Positions 1-5,343 of a stretch of 15,045 nt of DNA are shown piece after piece; positions within the stretch are counted from its first letter, which is position 1, and the number at the start of each line of letters is the position of its first letter. The position numbers were made by a program, and so were the translations under genes. Origin of the DNA: Desulfatirhabdium butyrativorans (GTDB taxonomy: Bacteria > Desulfobacterota > Desulfobacteria > Desulfobacterales > DYRK01); contig DYRK01000018.1 of assembly GCA_020718785.1 (NCBI GenBank), positions 9,533-24,577 of the forward strand, read 5' to 3'. The notes beneath the pieces were generated by a model. It saw only the letters and a list, made by a program, of their open reading frames with translations. It had not been told where the DNA came from and did no database searches.

Positions 1-50
1 TGATATAAAAAACTTTTGTGCAAGTTCACTTTACACTCCGGATTCTTTTA

Positions 51-89
51 TAATCATGTATAATCATGTATAATCATGTATAATCATGT
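51..89. repeat. Tandem 10-bp repeat, four copies
   Basis: The decamer TAATCATGTA occurs at 51-60, 61-70 and 71-80, and a fourth copy at 81-90 differs only in its last base. The array stops at the TGA codon (89-91, minus strand) of the TetR-family gene, so it forms the immediate 3' flank of that gene. The pattern suits slipped-strand copy-number variation. No function is evident. Confidence 0.9.
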
Positions 90-721
90 CATGTTTTTAT
101 TCCCCGTCCGAAAATTTCAAATGCTATTTCAAGTGTCTGCTTCAGATAATCCTTATGACCGTCAATCATTGTTTTGCTTTCTTCCCAAAGAATTACGCCG
201 GAAAATATTGCCCATACGATATCGGCAAGCGCTATGGGATGCATATCTATGAAAATTCCGTTTCTGATTTCATCTTCAAGTATGGCAGCAATCAATCTGA
301 GAGACTGGCGGGACAGATCCGTAAGATCATCCATAAGCGTGGGAGACAGATTTCTGAGGGTTTCACTGGACTGCAAGTGAAACATATTAATAAGCATCAT
401 GGGATCGAACTCATAAACATCATACAAAGCATTTCTCAGCGATTCTATCTTTTGTTCGGGGTTTAAGGTTTTATCATTGCTTAAAACATGTTCAAGCCGG
501 ATATTCAGATATTGGAGAACTCTGAGAGACAAAGAAAAAAACAGTTCATCTTTGTTTTTAAAATAAAGATAAAGCGTGCCGGGGCTTAATTCAGCTTCTT
601 TGGCAATATCCTCCATGGTTGCCCTGTTAAGACCCTTTGCGGAAAAAACTCTTTTGGCAGCAACCATAATCTGCTGCCGTCTTCTTTCTTTTTCCCGCTT
701 TTTCCTTTCAAGTATCCCCAT
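89..721 (-). CDS. TetR/AcrR family transcriptional regulator
   Basis: A 210-residue one-component repressor of ordinary TetR length. After a very basic N-terminus (residues 4-17, mostly K/R/E), residues 35-61 hold the typical helix-turn-helix (TMEDIAKEAELSPGTLYLYF, then KNKDELF). The C-terminal two thirds is a helical ligand-binding and dimerisation domain of the usual divergent kind, so the ligand cannot be guessed. The ATG at 721 is preferred over a TTG two codons upstream at 727; neither has a clear Shine-Dalgarno sequence. A TATAAT box with a small inverted repeat lies about 50 bases upstream, consistent with autorepression. No divergent gene starts nearby, so the regulated target is unknown; the nearest gene on the other strand begins at 1686. 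The gene is more AT-rich than the operons further right. Confidence 0.9.
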   Translation of the reverse strand: MGILERKKREKERRRQQIMVAAKRVFSAKGLNRATMEDIAKEAELSPGTLYLYFKNKDELFFSLSLRVLQYLNIRLEHVLSNDKTLNPEQKIESLRNALYDVYEFDPMMLINMFHLQSSETLRNLSPTLMDDLTDLSRQSLRLIAAILEDEIRNGIFIDMHPIALADIVWAIFSGVILWEESKTMIDGHKDYLKQTLEIAFEIFGRGIKT

Positions 722-759
722 AATCAATTTCGATTTAATGAATCTGATTTATTTATATG

Positions 760-777
760 ATACATCTCTGTATTATA
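760..777 (-). promoter_or_regulatory. Putative promoter and operator of the TetR gene
   Basis: On the minus strand a perfect TATAAT (plus-strand ATTATA, 772-777) lies about 50 bases upstream of the ATG at 721. A perfect inverted repeat ATACA-N4-TGTAT (760-773) overlaps it and the expected transcription start. No good -35 hexamer is found at 16-18 bases. A short palindrome at the start site is what an autoregulating TetR protein would use; this assignment is inference. Confidence 0.35.
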
Positions 778-870
778 TTCCCGATTTAGTCATTGGACTT
801 TTATTAAGCAATAATCATACCATTCTTTTAACATATTGATATTTTAATAATTATAAAAAATGGGCAATAT

Positions 871-897
871 AAAATCGGAATTTTTAATTCCGATTTT
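871..897. terminator. Perfect 12-bp hairpin in AT-rich DNA
   Basis: AAAATCGGAATT (871-882) and AATTCCGATTTT (886-897) form a perfect 12-bp stem with a three-base TTT loop. The stem begins with AAAA and ends with TTTT, so it could act as a weak factor-independent terminator in either direction. No gene ends here, however, so a protein-binding palindrome about 150 bases upstream of the TetR gene is an equal possibility. Confidence 0.4.
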
Positions 898-1385
898 GTC
901 TGGAACACGATCTGAATTTATAAATTAATTATCTGAAAATATTTGATAAAATCAAATAAGAATTTATAGTTCCTGTTTTTATAAAAAAGGAATTAAAAGT
1001 TCGTATAATGATTTTTTATCAATTTTTCAAAGATATTACAGCATGTATTAATTTATCCTGTCTTTATCAGATTGCCTTGACTGTCTTCCGTCCCGTTCTG
1101 TTTTTTGCAGGGAAAAGGGGTGTTGCATCTGTCAGCGATTTACAAATAAAATATATAAAAAACAAATTGTTACAAACTATAAAAAAAGTAAAATACGAAT
1201 AATAATATTTTTTATATGACCGGTAATCAGTTACGGATGCATTAAGAAAAAAAATCATAATCAGTATATGATGTGTCTCAATTTGAAAGAAAGGATTTAT
1301 TTTGCAGACCGGACTCTGAATTATCCTTGCTTTTTTTATCAGCCTCTGTCATAATCTCCCCGTTCCTGAGCTTTGCATAAGTTAA

Positions 1386-1429
1386 GGAGGAGTGCTGAAA
1401 TGCCCGATTTTATAAGATGGGTTCAGCAC
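1386..1429. repeat. Palindromic dispersed repeat, copy A
   Basis: GGAGGAGTGC (1386-1395) is followed by an imperfect palindrome. The arms are GTGCTGAA (1392-1399) and TTCAGCAC (1422-1429), and the core contains CCCGATTTTATAAGATGGG. The same head and core recur in inverted orientation at 4441-4482, with different arm sequences that still pair. The GGAGG here mimics a ribosome binding site for an ATG at 1400, but it belongs to the repeat. Confidence 0.65.
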
Positions 1430-1435
1430 AGCGCT

Positions 1436-1493
1436 GCAAATCGTTTTACTTTTGCCGGCACAGACATAAAACGACTTGCAAAGTCGTTTTACC
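1436..1493. repeat. Hairpin with duplicated CGTTTTAC motif
   Basis: TAAAACGACTT (1467-1477) pairs perfectly with AAGTCGTTTTA (1481-1491) around a GCA loop. A related sequence, GCAAATCGTTTTAC (1436-1449), lies 40 bases upstream of GCAAAGTCGTTTTACC (1478-1493), so the right half of the hairpin is also a direct repeat of that block. It looks like part of a composite repeat cluster spanning 1386-1635, not a gene terminator. Confidence 0.55.
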
Positions 1494-1516
1494 GTAAAGC
1501 TCAGATTATGACGGTG

Positions 1517-1635
1517 TTAAGTAACCGTTCACAATTTTTTGTAGGGGCAACCCCCTGCGGTTGCCGTGAACACAGGGGGTAAGCACAGGGGCTTACCCCT
1601 ACATTATGTCGGAAAAAATATGAACGGGTACTTAA
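1517..1635. mobile_element. MITE-like element, 119 bp, with terminal inverted repeats
   Basis: The ends TTAAGTAACCGTTCA (1517-1531) and TGAACGGGTACTTAA (1621-1635) are inverted repeats matching at 14 of 15 positions, and both outer ends read TTAA. The interior has two sub-hairpins: GGCAAC/GTTGCC around 1546-1565 and GGGGTAAGC/GCTTACCCC around 1577-1597. The GTAGGGGC and CCCCTAC boundaries also pair across the interior. It encodes no protein, as expected for a non-autonomous element moved by a transposase elsewhere. No target-site duplication beyond the TTAA is clear. It lies 50 bases upstream of the 1686 operon. Confidence 0.6.
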
Positions 1636-1685
1636 GAATATATCAGCCGGAATGATTGATAAGGATAAGAAAGGAACTGAATAAA

Positions 1686-1976
1686 ATGATTAAGCATCTT
1701 GTGGTAATGAAATTCAAACCCGGAATAAGCGAAAGCCGTTTCAGGGATATGGAAAAAGGGCTGAAGGCTCTTCCCGATGTGATTTCCGAAATCAAAAGCT
1801 ACGAATTCGGTCTCGATGTGGTCCGCTCCGAAAGGTCATATCATTTCGGGCTGGTTGCAGATTTTGATGATCTGGAGGCACTGAGACGCTACCAGATTCA
1901 TCCGGATCATCTCAAAGTCCTTGAGATCATTAAAGAACTGTGTGAAAATATTCTGGCAGCAGATTTTACATTCTGA
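1686..1976 (+). CDS. Dabb (stress-responsive A/B barrel) domain protein
   Basis: A 96-residue protein that is a single dimeric ferredoxin-like alpha/beta barrel domain of the Dabb family. The N-terminal strand (MIKHLVVMKFKPG), the central strand (SYHFGLVADF, 51-60), the IHPDH motif (71-75) and the ending CENILAADFTF are typical of the family. Most bacterial members have no defined reaction, so none is assigned. The ATG at 1686 is chosen because the family begins at MIKH or MVKH and AAAGGA lies about 10 bases upstream; a TTG at 1656 would add ten basic residues that do not fit. It is the first gene of a probable operon, with 37 bases to the next gene. A MITE-like repeat sits directly upstream and may have displaced or supplied promoter sequence. 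Confidence 0.85.
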   Translation: MIKHLVVMKFKPGISESRFRDMEKGLKALPDVISEIKSYEFGLDVVRSERSYHFGLVADFDDLEALRRYQIHPDHLKVLEIIKELCENILAADFTF

Positions 1977-2013
1977 TATCAGAGCGGAGGAAGGCTGAAA
2001 GGCAGGGATAACA

Positions 2014-2373
2014 ATGAAACGGATAATGCTTGCAGGCGTTCTGATACTGGCTTATGCTTCGGCAGCTTATGCTTTTTTTCCATCAGGAGATATTGACCGG
2101 AATTATTCTTATGAAAATCTCAGGACAGAGCCGAATGACCCTGGAACATGCTATCTCATGGGAACTATCCTGAATAAAACAGGAAAACGGAGAGAAGATG
2201 TTTCCGTCACTTTCTATGCCATGACCATTCATAATGAAACCCTGTGGAGAGCAAAAATCAGAGTGGACCTGATTGACCGCTACGGGAAATTCGAGTTTAA
2301 AACAAAGATAAAAAAGTGCAAAGAAACCGATCCGTACAAGTGGGAATTCAAGGTCAGAGACAGGAACAGATAA
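2014..2373 (+). CDS. Small exported protein, FxLYD-like
   Basis: A 119-residue protein with a Sec signal peptide: basic MKR, a hydrophobic core, and cleavage after SAAYA at about residue 20. The mature part (about 99 residues) looks like one small beta-sandwich. Residues about 47-80 (YLMGTILNKTGKRREDVSVTF and onward) resemble the FxLYD/DUF3426 pattern of GxVxNxTgxxxxdVxVxf, which is usually a periplasmic or surface protein-interaction fold. The end is strongly basic (KIKKCKETDPYKWEFKVRDRNR). No catalytic residues are visible. It starts 37 bases after the Dabb gene and ends 9 bases before the next gene, so it is probably co-transcribed with both. Export is well supported; the FxLYD assignment is tentative. 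Confidence 0.7.
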   Translation: MKRIMLAGVLILAYASAAYAFFPSGDIDRNYSYENLRTEPNDPGTCYLMGTILNKTGKRREDVSVTFYAMTIHNETLWRAKIRVDLIDRYGKFEFKTKIKKCKETDPYKWEFKVRDRNR

Positions 2374-2382
2374 GGAAAAAAA

Positions 2383-2877
2383 ATGTCCCCGGAACGCATT
2401 CAGGAACTGGTTCGGATTTTGTGGAACGAAGTGGAAAGCGGCGAACAATTGCAGGAATTTATTCTGAAATATGCAGACGAACTGGATCAGGATTTTCTGG
2501 CAGGCATTGCCGCGCTTGTGCAGCAGGCAAAAGAAAGCGGAAATGAAAATGCCGGCAGGTTTTTTTCGCAGATCGGTCAGTCTCTGCTCGCTTTGCTGAC
2601 GCCGTCGGATGTCCTGAGAAGAGCATCGCTGAAAGCGGAACAGGCTTCATATCTGGTTCGGATCCTCCTTGAAAACGTCAACTCTCCCGAAGACCTCAGC
2701 CGCTTTGCCGCCGAATATATCGTCGAGTGCGATCCGTGCTTTTTTGCGGTATTGGAACATAGAGCCGAGACTGAAAAAGCCGAAGGCAATGAGGGAAATG
2801 CCCGGTTTCTCAGGGAAACCGGGAAGATATTGCAGCAGATCCGAATGGAGAAAAAACCGGATGAAGCAGATTCCTGA
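2383..2877 (+). CDS. Helical protein of two 60-residue repeats, unknown function
   Basis: A 164-residue acidic, apparently all-helical cytoplasmic protein with no signal peptide. It consists of two diverged copies of one 60-residue unit, residues 9-68 and 91-150. Both begin LVRIL, contain a P/GEQ-L or PEDL turn and an E-Y/K-Y helix, and end NExxxRFxxxxGxxL. Similar units occur as helical repeats in large cyanobacterial and deltaproteobacterial signalling proteins such as CHAT-domain proteins; that resemblance is from memory and gives no function. AAGGA lies eight bases before the ATG. The 3' end overlaps the next gene by 17 bases in another frame, implying translational coupling and perhaps a functional partnership with the cysteine-cluster protein. 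Confidence 0.75.
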   Translation: MSPERIQELVRILWNEVESGEQLQEFILKYADELDQDFLAGIAALVQQAKESGNENAGRFFSQIGQSLLALLTPSDVLRRASLKAEQASYLVRILLENVNSPEDLSRFAAEYIVECDPCFFAVLEHRAETEKAEGNEGNARFLRETGKILQQIRMEKKPDEADS

Positions 2878-3676
2878 AGATATATATCTCTGTCAGGTCA
2901 ATGAGCGCGTTTCCTGCGGAGCGTGCTGCGGGCTGTACAATGTGGCGGATCCCTCATACACTTCATTGACAGAAATGCTGAGATACCGGACAGATACCTT
3001 CAGCCGTGTTCCGCGGGAACCGGATGCTATGGCAGCTTTCGGAGAGAAAATCAGTGCAAAAGACTCGCGGCACAGACCGTTTCCTGATTTTCACCATTGC
3101 CCTTATATCGGTCTGATCGGAAAAAAAAGGCTGCGGGTGGGATGTCTTCTGCATCCCTCGGCAGATGGTAATGACGGAAGAGATTTCAGAGGACTCAGTT
3201 TTTACGGCGGAATGGCCTGCCGGATGTATTTCTGCCCGTCTTCCCGCACTCTGTCCCCGGTTTTCAAAGAAATTGTCCGGGATGCAATCGCCGATTGGTA
3301 TGTTTACGGGCTTGTTATTACCGAAATGACAATGCTGGGCGCATTTTTTGCAGAAGTGGAAAGACGCATCGGCCGTCCCTTGGAAAAAGCGGATATTTTC
3401 AGGAATCATACCGCGCTTGAATCCCTGCGGGAATTTCTGACACTGAAACTCCGCTGGACCTTCCGGAAAGCACAGGGTGTCTGCAATTATTTTTTCGAGG
3501 ATCAGATTTACAGCAAGCCGCGTATCAATTACAAAGCCCTGGGCGCAGAAATATCCGCCTATGATATTCTTTTGCAGGAAATGGTATCTGTTTTTGATTC
3601 CGCGGATGAACTGCATCAGGCAGAGGAAATATTGGAAGCCCTGCTCGGCAGATTAGCTTTCCATATCCTCTCATAA
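2861..3676 (+). CDS. CxxCC cysteine-cluster protein, putative metal-binding
   Basis: A 271-residue soluble protein of unknown role. The N-terminal 125 residues carry eight cysteines: C11, the CGACC cluster (C19, C22, C23), C80, C95, C120 and C125. Conserved-looking blocks surround them (CGACCGLYN, HHCPYIG, RVGCLLHP, FYGGMACRMYFC). The CxxCC start resembles the YkgJ-type zinc- or iron-chelating family, but the spacing of the other cysteines differs, so an Fe-S cluster is also possible. The C-terminal half is helical without an evident motif. The ATG at 2861 is chosen because the cysteine domain starts right after it; the frame is open upstream to 2669 but that part lies in the preceding gene. 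GGAG is 10 bases upstream. The gene is last in the operon and is followed by hairpins. Confidence 0.75.
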   Translation: MKQIPEDIYLCQVNERVSCGACCGLYNVADPSYTSLTEMLRYRTDTFSRVPREPDAMAAFGEKISAKDSRHRPFPDFHHCPYIGLIGKKRLRVGCLLHPSADGNDGRDFRGLSFYGGMACRMYFCPSSRTLSPVFKEIVRDAIADWYVYGLVITEMTMLGAFFAEVERRIGRPLEKADIFRNHTALESLREFLTLKLRWTFRKAQGVCNYFFEDQIYSKPRINYKALGAEISAYDILLQEMVSVFDSADELHQAEEILEALLGRLAFHILS

Positions 3677-3683
3677 TCATAAT

Positions 3684-3765
3684 CGAAAATGCCTCCCTGC
3701 CGCTCCCGGCGGATTGACAAATCCGCCGGAAATGCCTGGGATCTGTCAATCCCAGGCGGGCATTT
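3684..3765. repeat. Nested double hairpin downstream of the 1686-3676 operon
   Basis: CCGGCGGATT (3706-3715) pairs with AATCCGCCGG (3720-3729), loop GACA, a perfect 10-bp stem. GCCTGGGAT (3734-3742) pairs with ATCCCAGGC (3749-3757), loop CTGTCA. Outer arms AAAATGCC (near 3687-3694) and GGGCATTT (near 3758-3765) enclose both, giving a three-way-junction shape. No T-run follows either stem, so this looks like a REP-type repeat or an RNA 3'-end protector more than a classical terminator. Confidence 0.6.
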
Positions 3766-3810
3766 CGGGAAAACTTTCGATCTGCTGATAATTTTAAGGA
3801 TAGGGATGGG

Positions 3811-3853
3811 TGCGGAAAAATAAAATCCGGGAAGGATTTTATTTTTTTCCGCA
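3811..3853. terminator. Probable bidirectional intrinsic terminator
   Basis: The left arm 3811-3828 (TGCGGAAAAATAAAATCC) pairs with the right arm 3834-3853 around a GGGAA loop; two extra Ts form a bulge. The stem is flanked internally by A-runs and T-runs so that either strand gives a U-rich 3' side. It lies between two converging genes (the plus-strand gene ending at 3676 and the minus-strand gene ending at 3873), where a shared terminator is expected. Confidence 0.7.
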
Positions 3854-3872
3854 TAATATCTGTCCGCAGTTT

Positions 3873-4271
3873 TTACGGTGAACAGCCGCAGGTCATCTGC
3901 TGATGGCGCAATTTCTTGATTATTCTGTCAATAATCGTCTGTTTGTCTTTCAAGGTATTTATAAATTTGATGCCGATTTCATAAATGCTTTTCTTTACCG
4001 ACCACCGATACCACCGGATTTCTATTCCCGATTCGAACACCCCTTCGGGTGAAAAAATTTTTACTTTCAATTCAGGCTGTCCGTTCTCCGCGATCAGATA
4101 GCGTCCGTTCAGGAAAACACGGTCCGCATTCACGACAGCGTCAACCCCCGAAAAATGATCAACCGTGACCGAGAGCTGGTCTTGAAAATCCGGAAAGCGG
4201 ACTTCCAGCAAAGCATTCCACAACACCATGTACCGCTTTTCATACTGCCCTTTTTTTTTCCAGAATAGCAT
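3873..4271 (-). CDS. Small beta-rich protein, possibly PilZ-like
   Basis: A 132-residue cytoplasmic protein. The pattern of residues about 40-115 (a V-DHFSGVDAVV turn, GRYLIAENGQPELKVKIFSP, IEIRWYRW, then YEIGIKFIN) resembles the beta-barrel of PilZ domains, with the closing strand ending in IGIxF. The two c-di-GMP motifs are not intact: there is no clear RxxxR at the start, and the D/NxSxxG turn reads DHFSG. If it is PilZ-like it may therefore not bind c-di-GMP. The C-terminus is a basic helix ending in CGCSP. The ATG at 4271 follows a good AGGAGAGG ribosome binding site; the longer frame to 4313 would place that site inside the gene. It faces the 1686-3676 operon and shares its terminator. 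The family call is weak. Confidence 0.55.
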   Translation of the reverse strand: MLFWKKKGQYEKRYMVLWNALLEVRFPDFQDQLSVTVDHFSGVDAVVNADRVFLNGRYLIAENGQPELKVKIFSPEGVFESGIEIRWYRWSVKKSIYEIGIKFINTLKDKQTIIDRIIKKLRHQQMTCGCSP

Positions 4272-4440
4272 GGTTCCTCTCCTTTTCTGACCTGATGATG
4301 ATTTTCGGTTCAACGCAAATTCAAACAGCAGCTTTAATCATCTATTTACACATCAGAGCATTCTTTTCTTACACCCATACAAAAAAATTATCAGAAAAGA
4401 GAGGATTGCCCGCAGGCACAACTTGAACATTGAAATCTGT

Positions 4441-4482
4441 TGCAAAAAAGGCCAATCTTATAAAATGGGTTTGCACTCCTCC
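4441..4482. repeat. Palindromic dispersed repeat, copy B (inverted)
   Basis: In reverse orientation this reads GGAGGAGTGC (4473-4482) followed by a palindrome with arms TGCAAA (4441-4446) and TTTGCA (4470-4475) and a core CCCATTTTATAAGATTGG. Head and core match copy A at 1386-1429 nearly base for base, while the pairing arms differ. It lies in the gap between the PilZ-like gene and the Uma2 gene. Confidence 0.65.
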
Positions 4483-4499
4483 GCGGAAAGCCCGTCCCT

Positions 4500-4522
4500 C
4501 TGTCATTCCTGCGGAATGACAG
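4500..4522. repeat. Short hairpin repeat CTGTCATTCC-TGC-GGAATGACAG
   Basis: A perfect 10-bp stem (4500-4509 with 4513-4522) and a three-base TGC loop, extended outward by partial CCCT/AGGG pairing. No T-tract follows, so it is more like a REP or BIME-type palindrome than a terminator. It is the middle of three repeat units packed into the 325-base gap 4272-4596, which holds no gene. Confidence 0.6.
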
Positions 4523-4540
4523 GGCGCGTAACATGAGTTA

Positions 4541-4582
4541 CGGAATTCTGTAGTCAGGGATAAACAAAACGGCAGGTGATAC
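4541..4582. repeat. Direct repeat flanking the Uma2 gene, left copy
   Basis: These 42 bases match 5301-5343 with two mismatches (4546, 4569) and one missing base. The right copy is the 3' end of the YfaP-like gene. On the minus strand this left copy can be read as the same C-terminal residues CRFVYP followed by TGA, but it lies beyond the Uma2 gene, detached from any open frame. It therefore appears to be a duplicated gene end. Confidence 0.85.
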
Positions 4583-4596
4583 GACTGCTTTCAAAA

Positions 4597-5187
4597 TCAG
4601 ACAGACAAAGGATATTTCCATTGCCCGATGATCTCGTCAACACAGATGTTCATATCGGAAAAACATTCCGATACTATCCGCATCCCTTTGTGAAATCTTC
4701 TTAATGCGTCATATCCTTTTGGAGACGGTTTTGTCCAGACTTCCACATATCCGTCTTTCAGATTTACAATCCAAACCTCCCCGATTCCTGCCTCCGCATA
4801 AACAGGAAGTTTTACATTCCGGTCATAATCAAGAGATGTGTCCGCAACCTCGACAATCAGCAGCACGTCTTCCGGCATGGGGTGGGCTTCCGCATAAAAA
4901 TCCTCACGGGGTTTCAGCAGTGCGATATCCGGTTCGGGTTCGGAATGCTCTTTTATGCGGACAGGGTTTTGTACCCGTATAATTACCGATTCTGAAAGAT
5001 TTCGGGTAAACAGACGGTTCAATTTGTCCACACACGCTGCATGATGACTTCCGATAGCCGCCATATAAATGATCTCACCTTTAATCAGTTCGATGCGTTC
5101 ATCTTCTCTCAGAATACCGGCTTCAGCTATCCGGCGGTATTCGCCGGCAGTAAACTTCCTTTTTTTTGCCTCGGCAAGCTGCATCAT
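4597..5187 (-). CDS. Uma2 family (DUF820) restriction-endonuclease-like protein
   Basis: A 196-residue single-domain protein of the Uma2 family, which has the PD-(D/E)xK nuclease fold. Family landmarks are visible: RIELIKGEI (31-39), the histidine pair after MAAIGS (near 48-49), EPEPDIAL with D87, LLIVEVADTS with E113, and K126 followed by YAEAGIGEVWIV. These give the D-E-K set expected of an active site. Uma2 genes are amplified to dozens of copies in cyanobacteria and some Desulfobacterota, but their biological role is still unsettled. A strong AAGGAGG lies just upstream; the second ATG at 5184 has better spacing from it than the ATG at 5187. The gene is bracketed by a 42/43-bp direct repeat derived from the yfaP-like gene, and the upstream gap of 126 bases could hold its own promoter. 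Confidence 0.9.
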   Translation of the reverse strand: MMQLAEAKKRKFTAGEYRRIAEAGILREDERIELIKGEIIYMAAIGSHHAACVDKLNRLFTRNLSESVIIRVQNPVRIKEHSEPEPDIALLKPREDFYAEAHPMPEDVLLIVEVADTSLDYDRNVKLPVYAEAGIGEVWIVNLKDGYVEVWTKPSPKGYDALRRFHKGMRIVSECFSDMNICVDEIIGQWKYPLSV

Positions 5188-5300
5188 ACCTCCTTGTCAA
5201 TAATGCTAAAGATTTCAAGAAATTAAAATTCGCAGGGCAGCAGGGAAATAAAATACTTTTTCGTATATCTCCGAGCGATAACGCAGTGAATTTCGATTTC

Positions 5301-5343
5301 CGGAAGTCTGTAGTCAGGGATAAACAAAGCGGCAGGCTGATAC
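5301..5343. repeat. Direct repeat flanking the Uma2 gene, right copy
   Basis: The right copy of the repeat also found at 4541-4582, 760 bases away. Bases 5314-5343 encode the last residues and stop codon of the YfaP-like protein; 5301-5313 lie past the stop. One difference between the copies, CGC versus CGT in the minus-strand reading, would be synonymous. Because this copy is part of an intact gene it is probably the original. Confidence 0.85.

Larger units (their letters stand above)
728..1385. other. AT-rich stretch without a convincing gene
   Basis: Between the TetR start and the first palindromic element there is no reading frame with a ribosome binding site and protein-like composition. 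The longest open frames (1008-1202 plus, 1067-1258 minus) overlap on opposite strands in low-complexity A/T sequence and read as chance. The stretch holds two hairpins: a 12-bp stem at 871-897 and an 8-bp stem at 940-958 (TATTTGAT/ATCAAATA, loop AAA). Confidence 0.6.

Noticed and set aside
1008..1258. Two overlapping open frames of about 64 codons on opposite strands
   Set aside because: They lie in very AT-rich low-complexity DNA, have no ribosome binding sites and no recognisable composition.
1373..1582. Open frame with an AAGGAGG site before an ATG at 1400
   Set aside because: The ribosome-site look-alike belongs to the dispersed palindrome, and the frame runs through a second hairpin and into the MITE-like unit. 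The product has no protein-like pattern.
2669..2860. Upstream extension of the cysteine-cluster gene
   Set aside because: The extension lies in another frame of the well-supported two-repeat gene and is Ser/Pro/Arg-rich. The cysteine domain begins directly after the ATG at 2861.
2963..3616. 217-codon minus-strand frame opposite the cysteine-cluster gene
   Set aside because: It is antisense to a gene with conserved-looking cysteine motifs, has no good start site and reads as a shadow frame.
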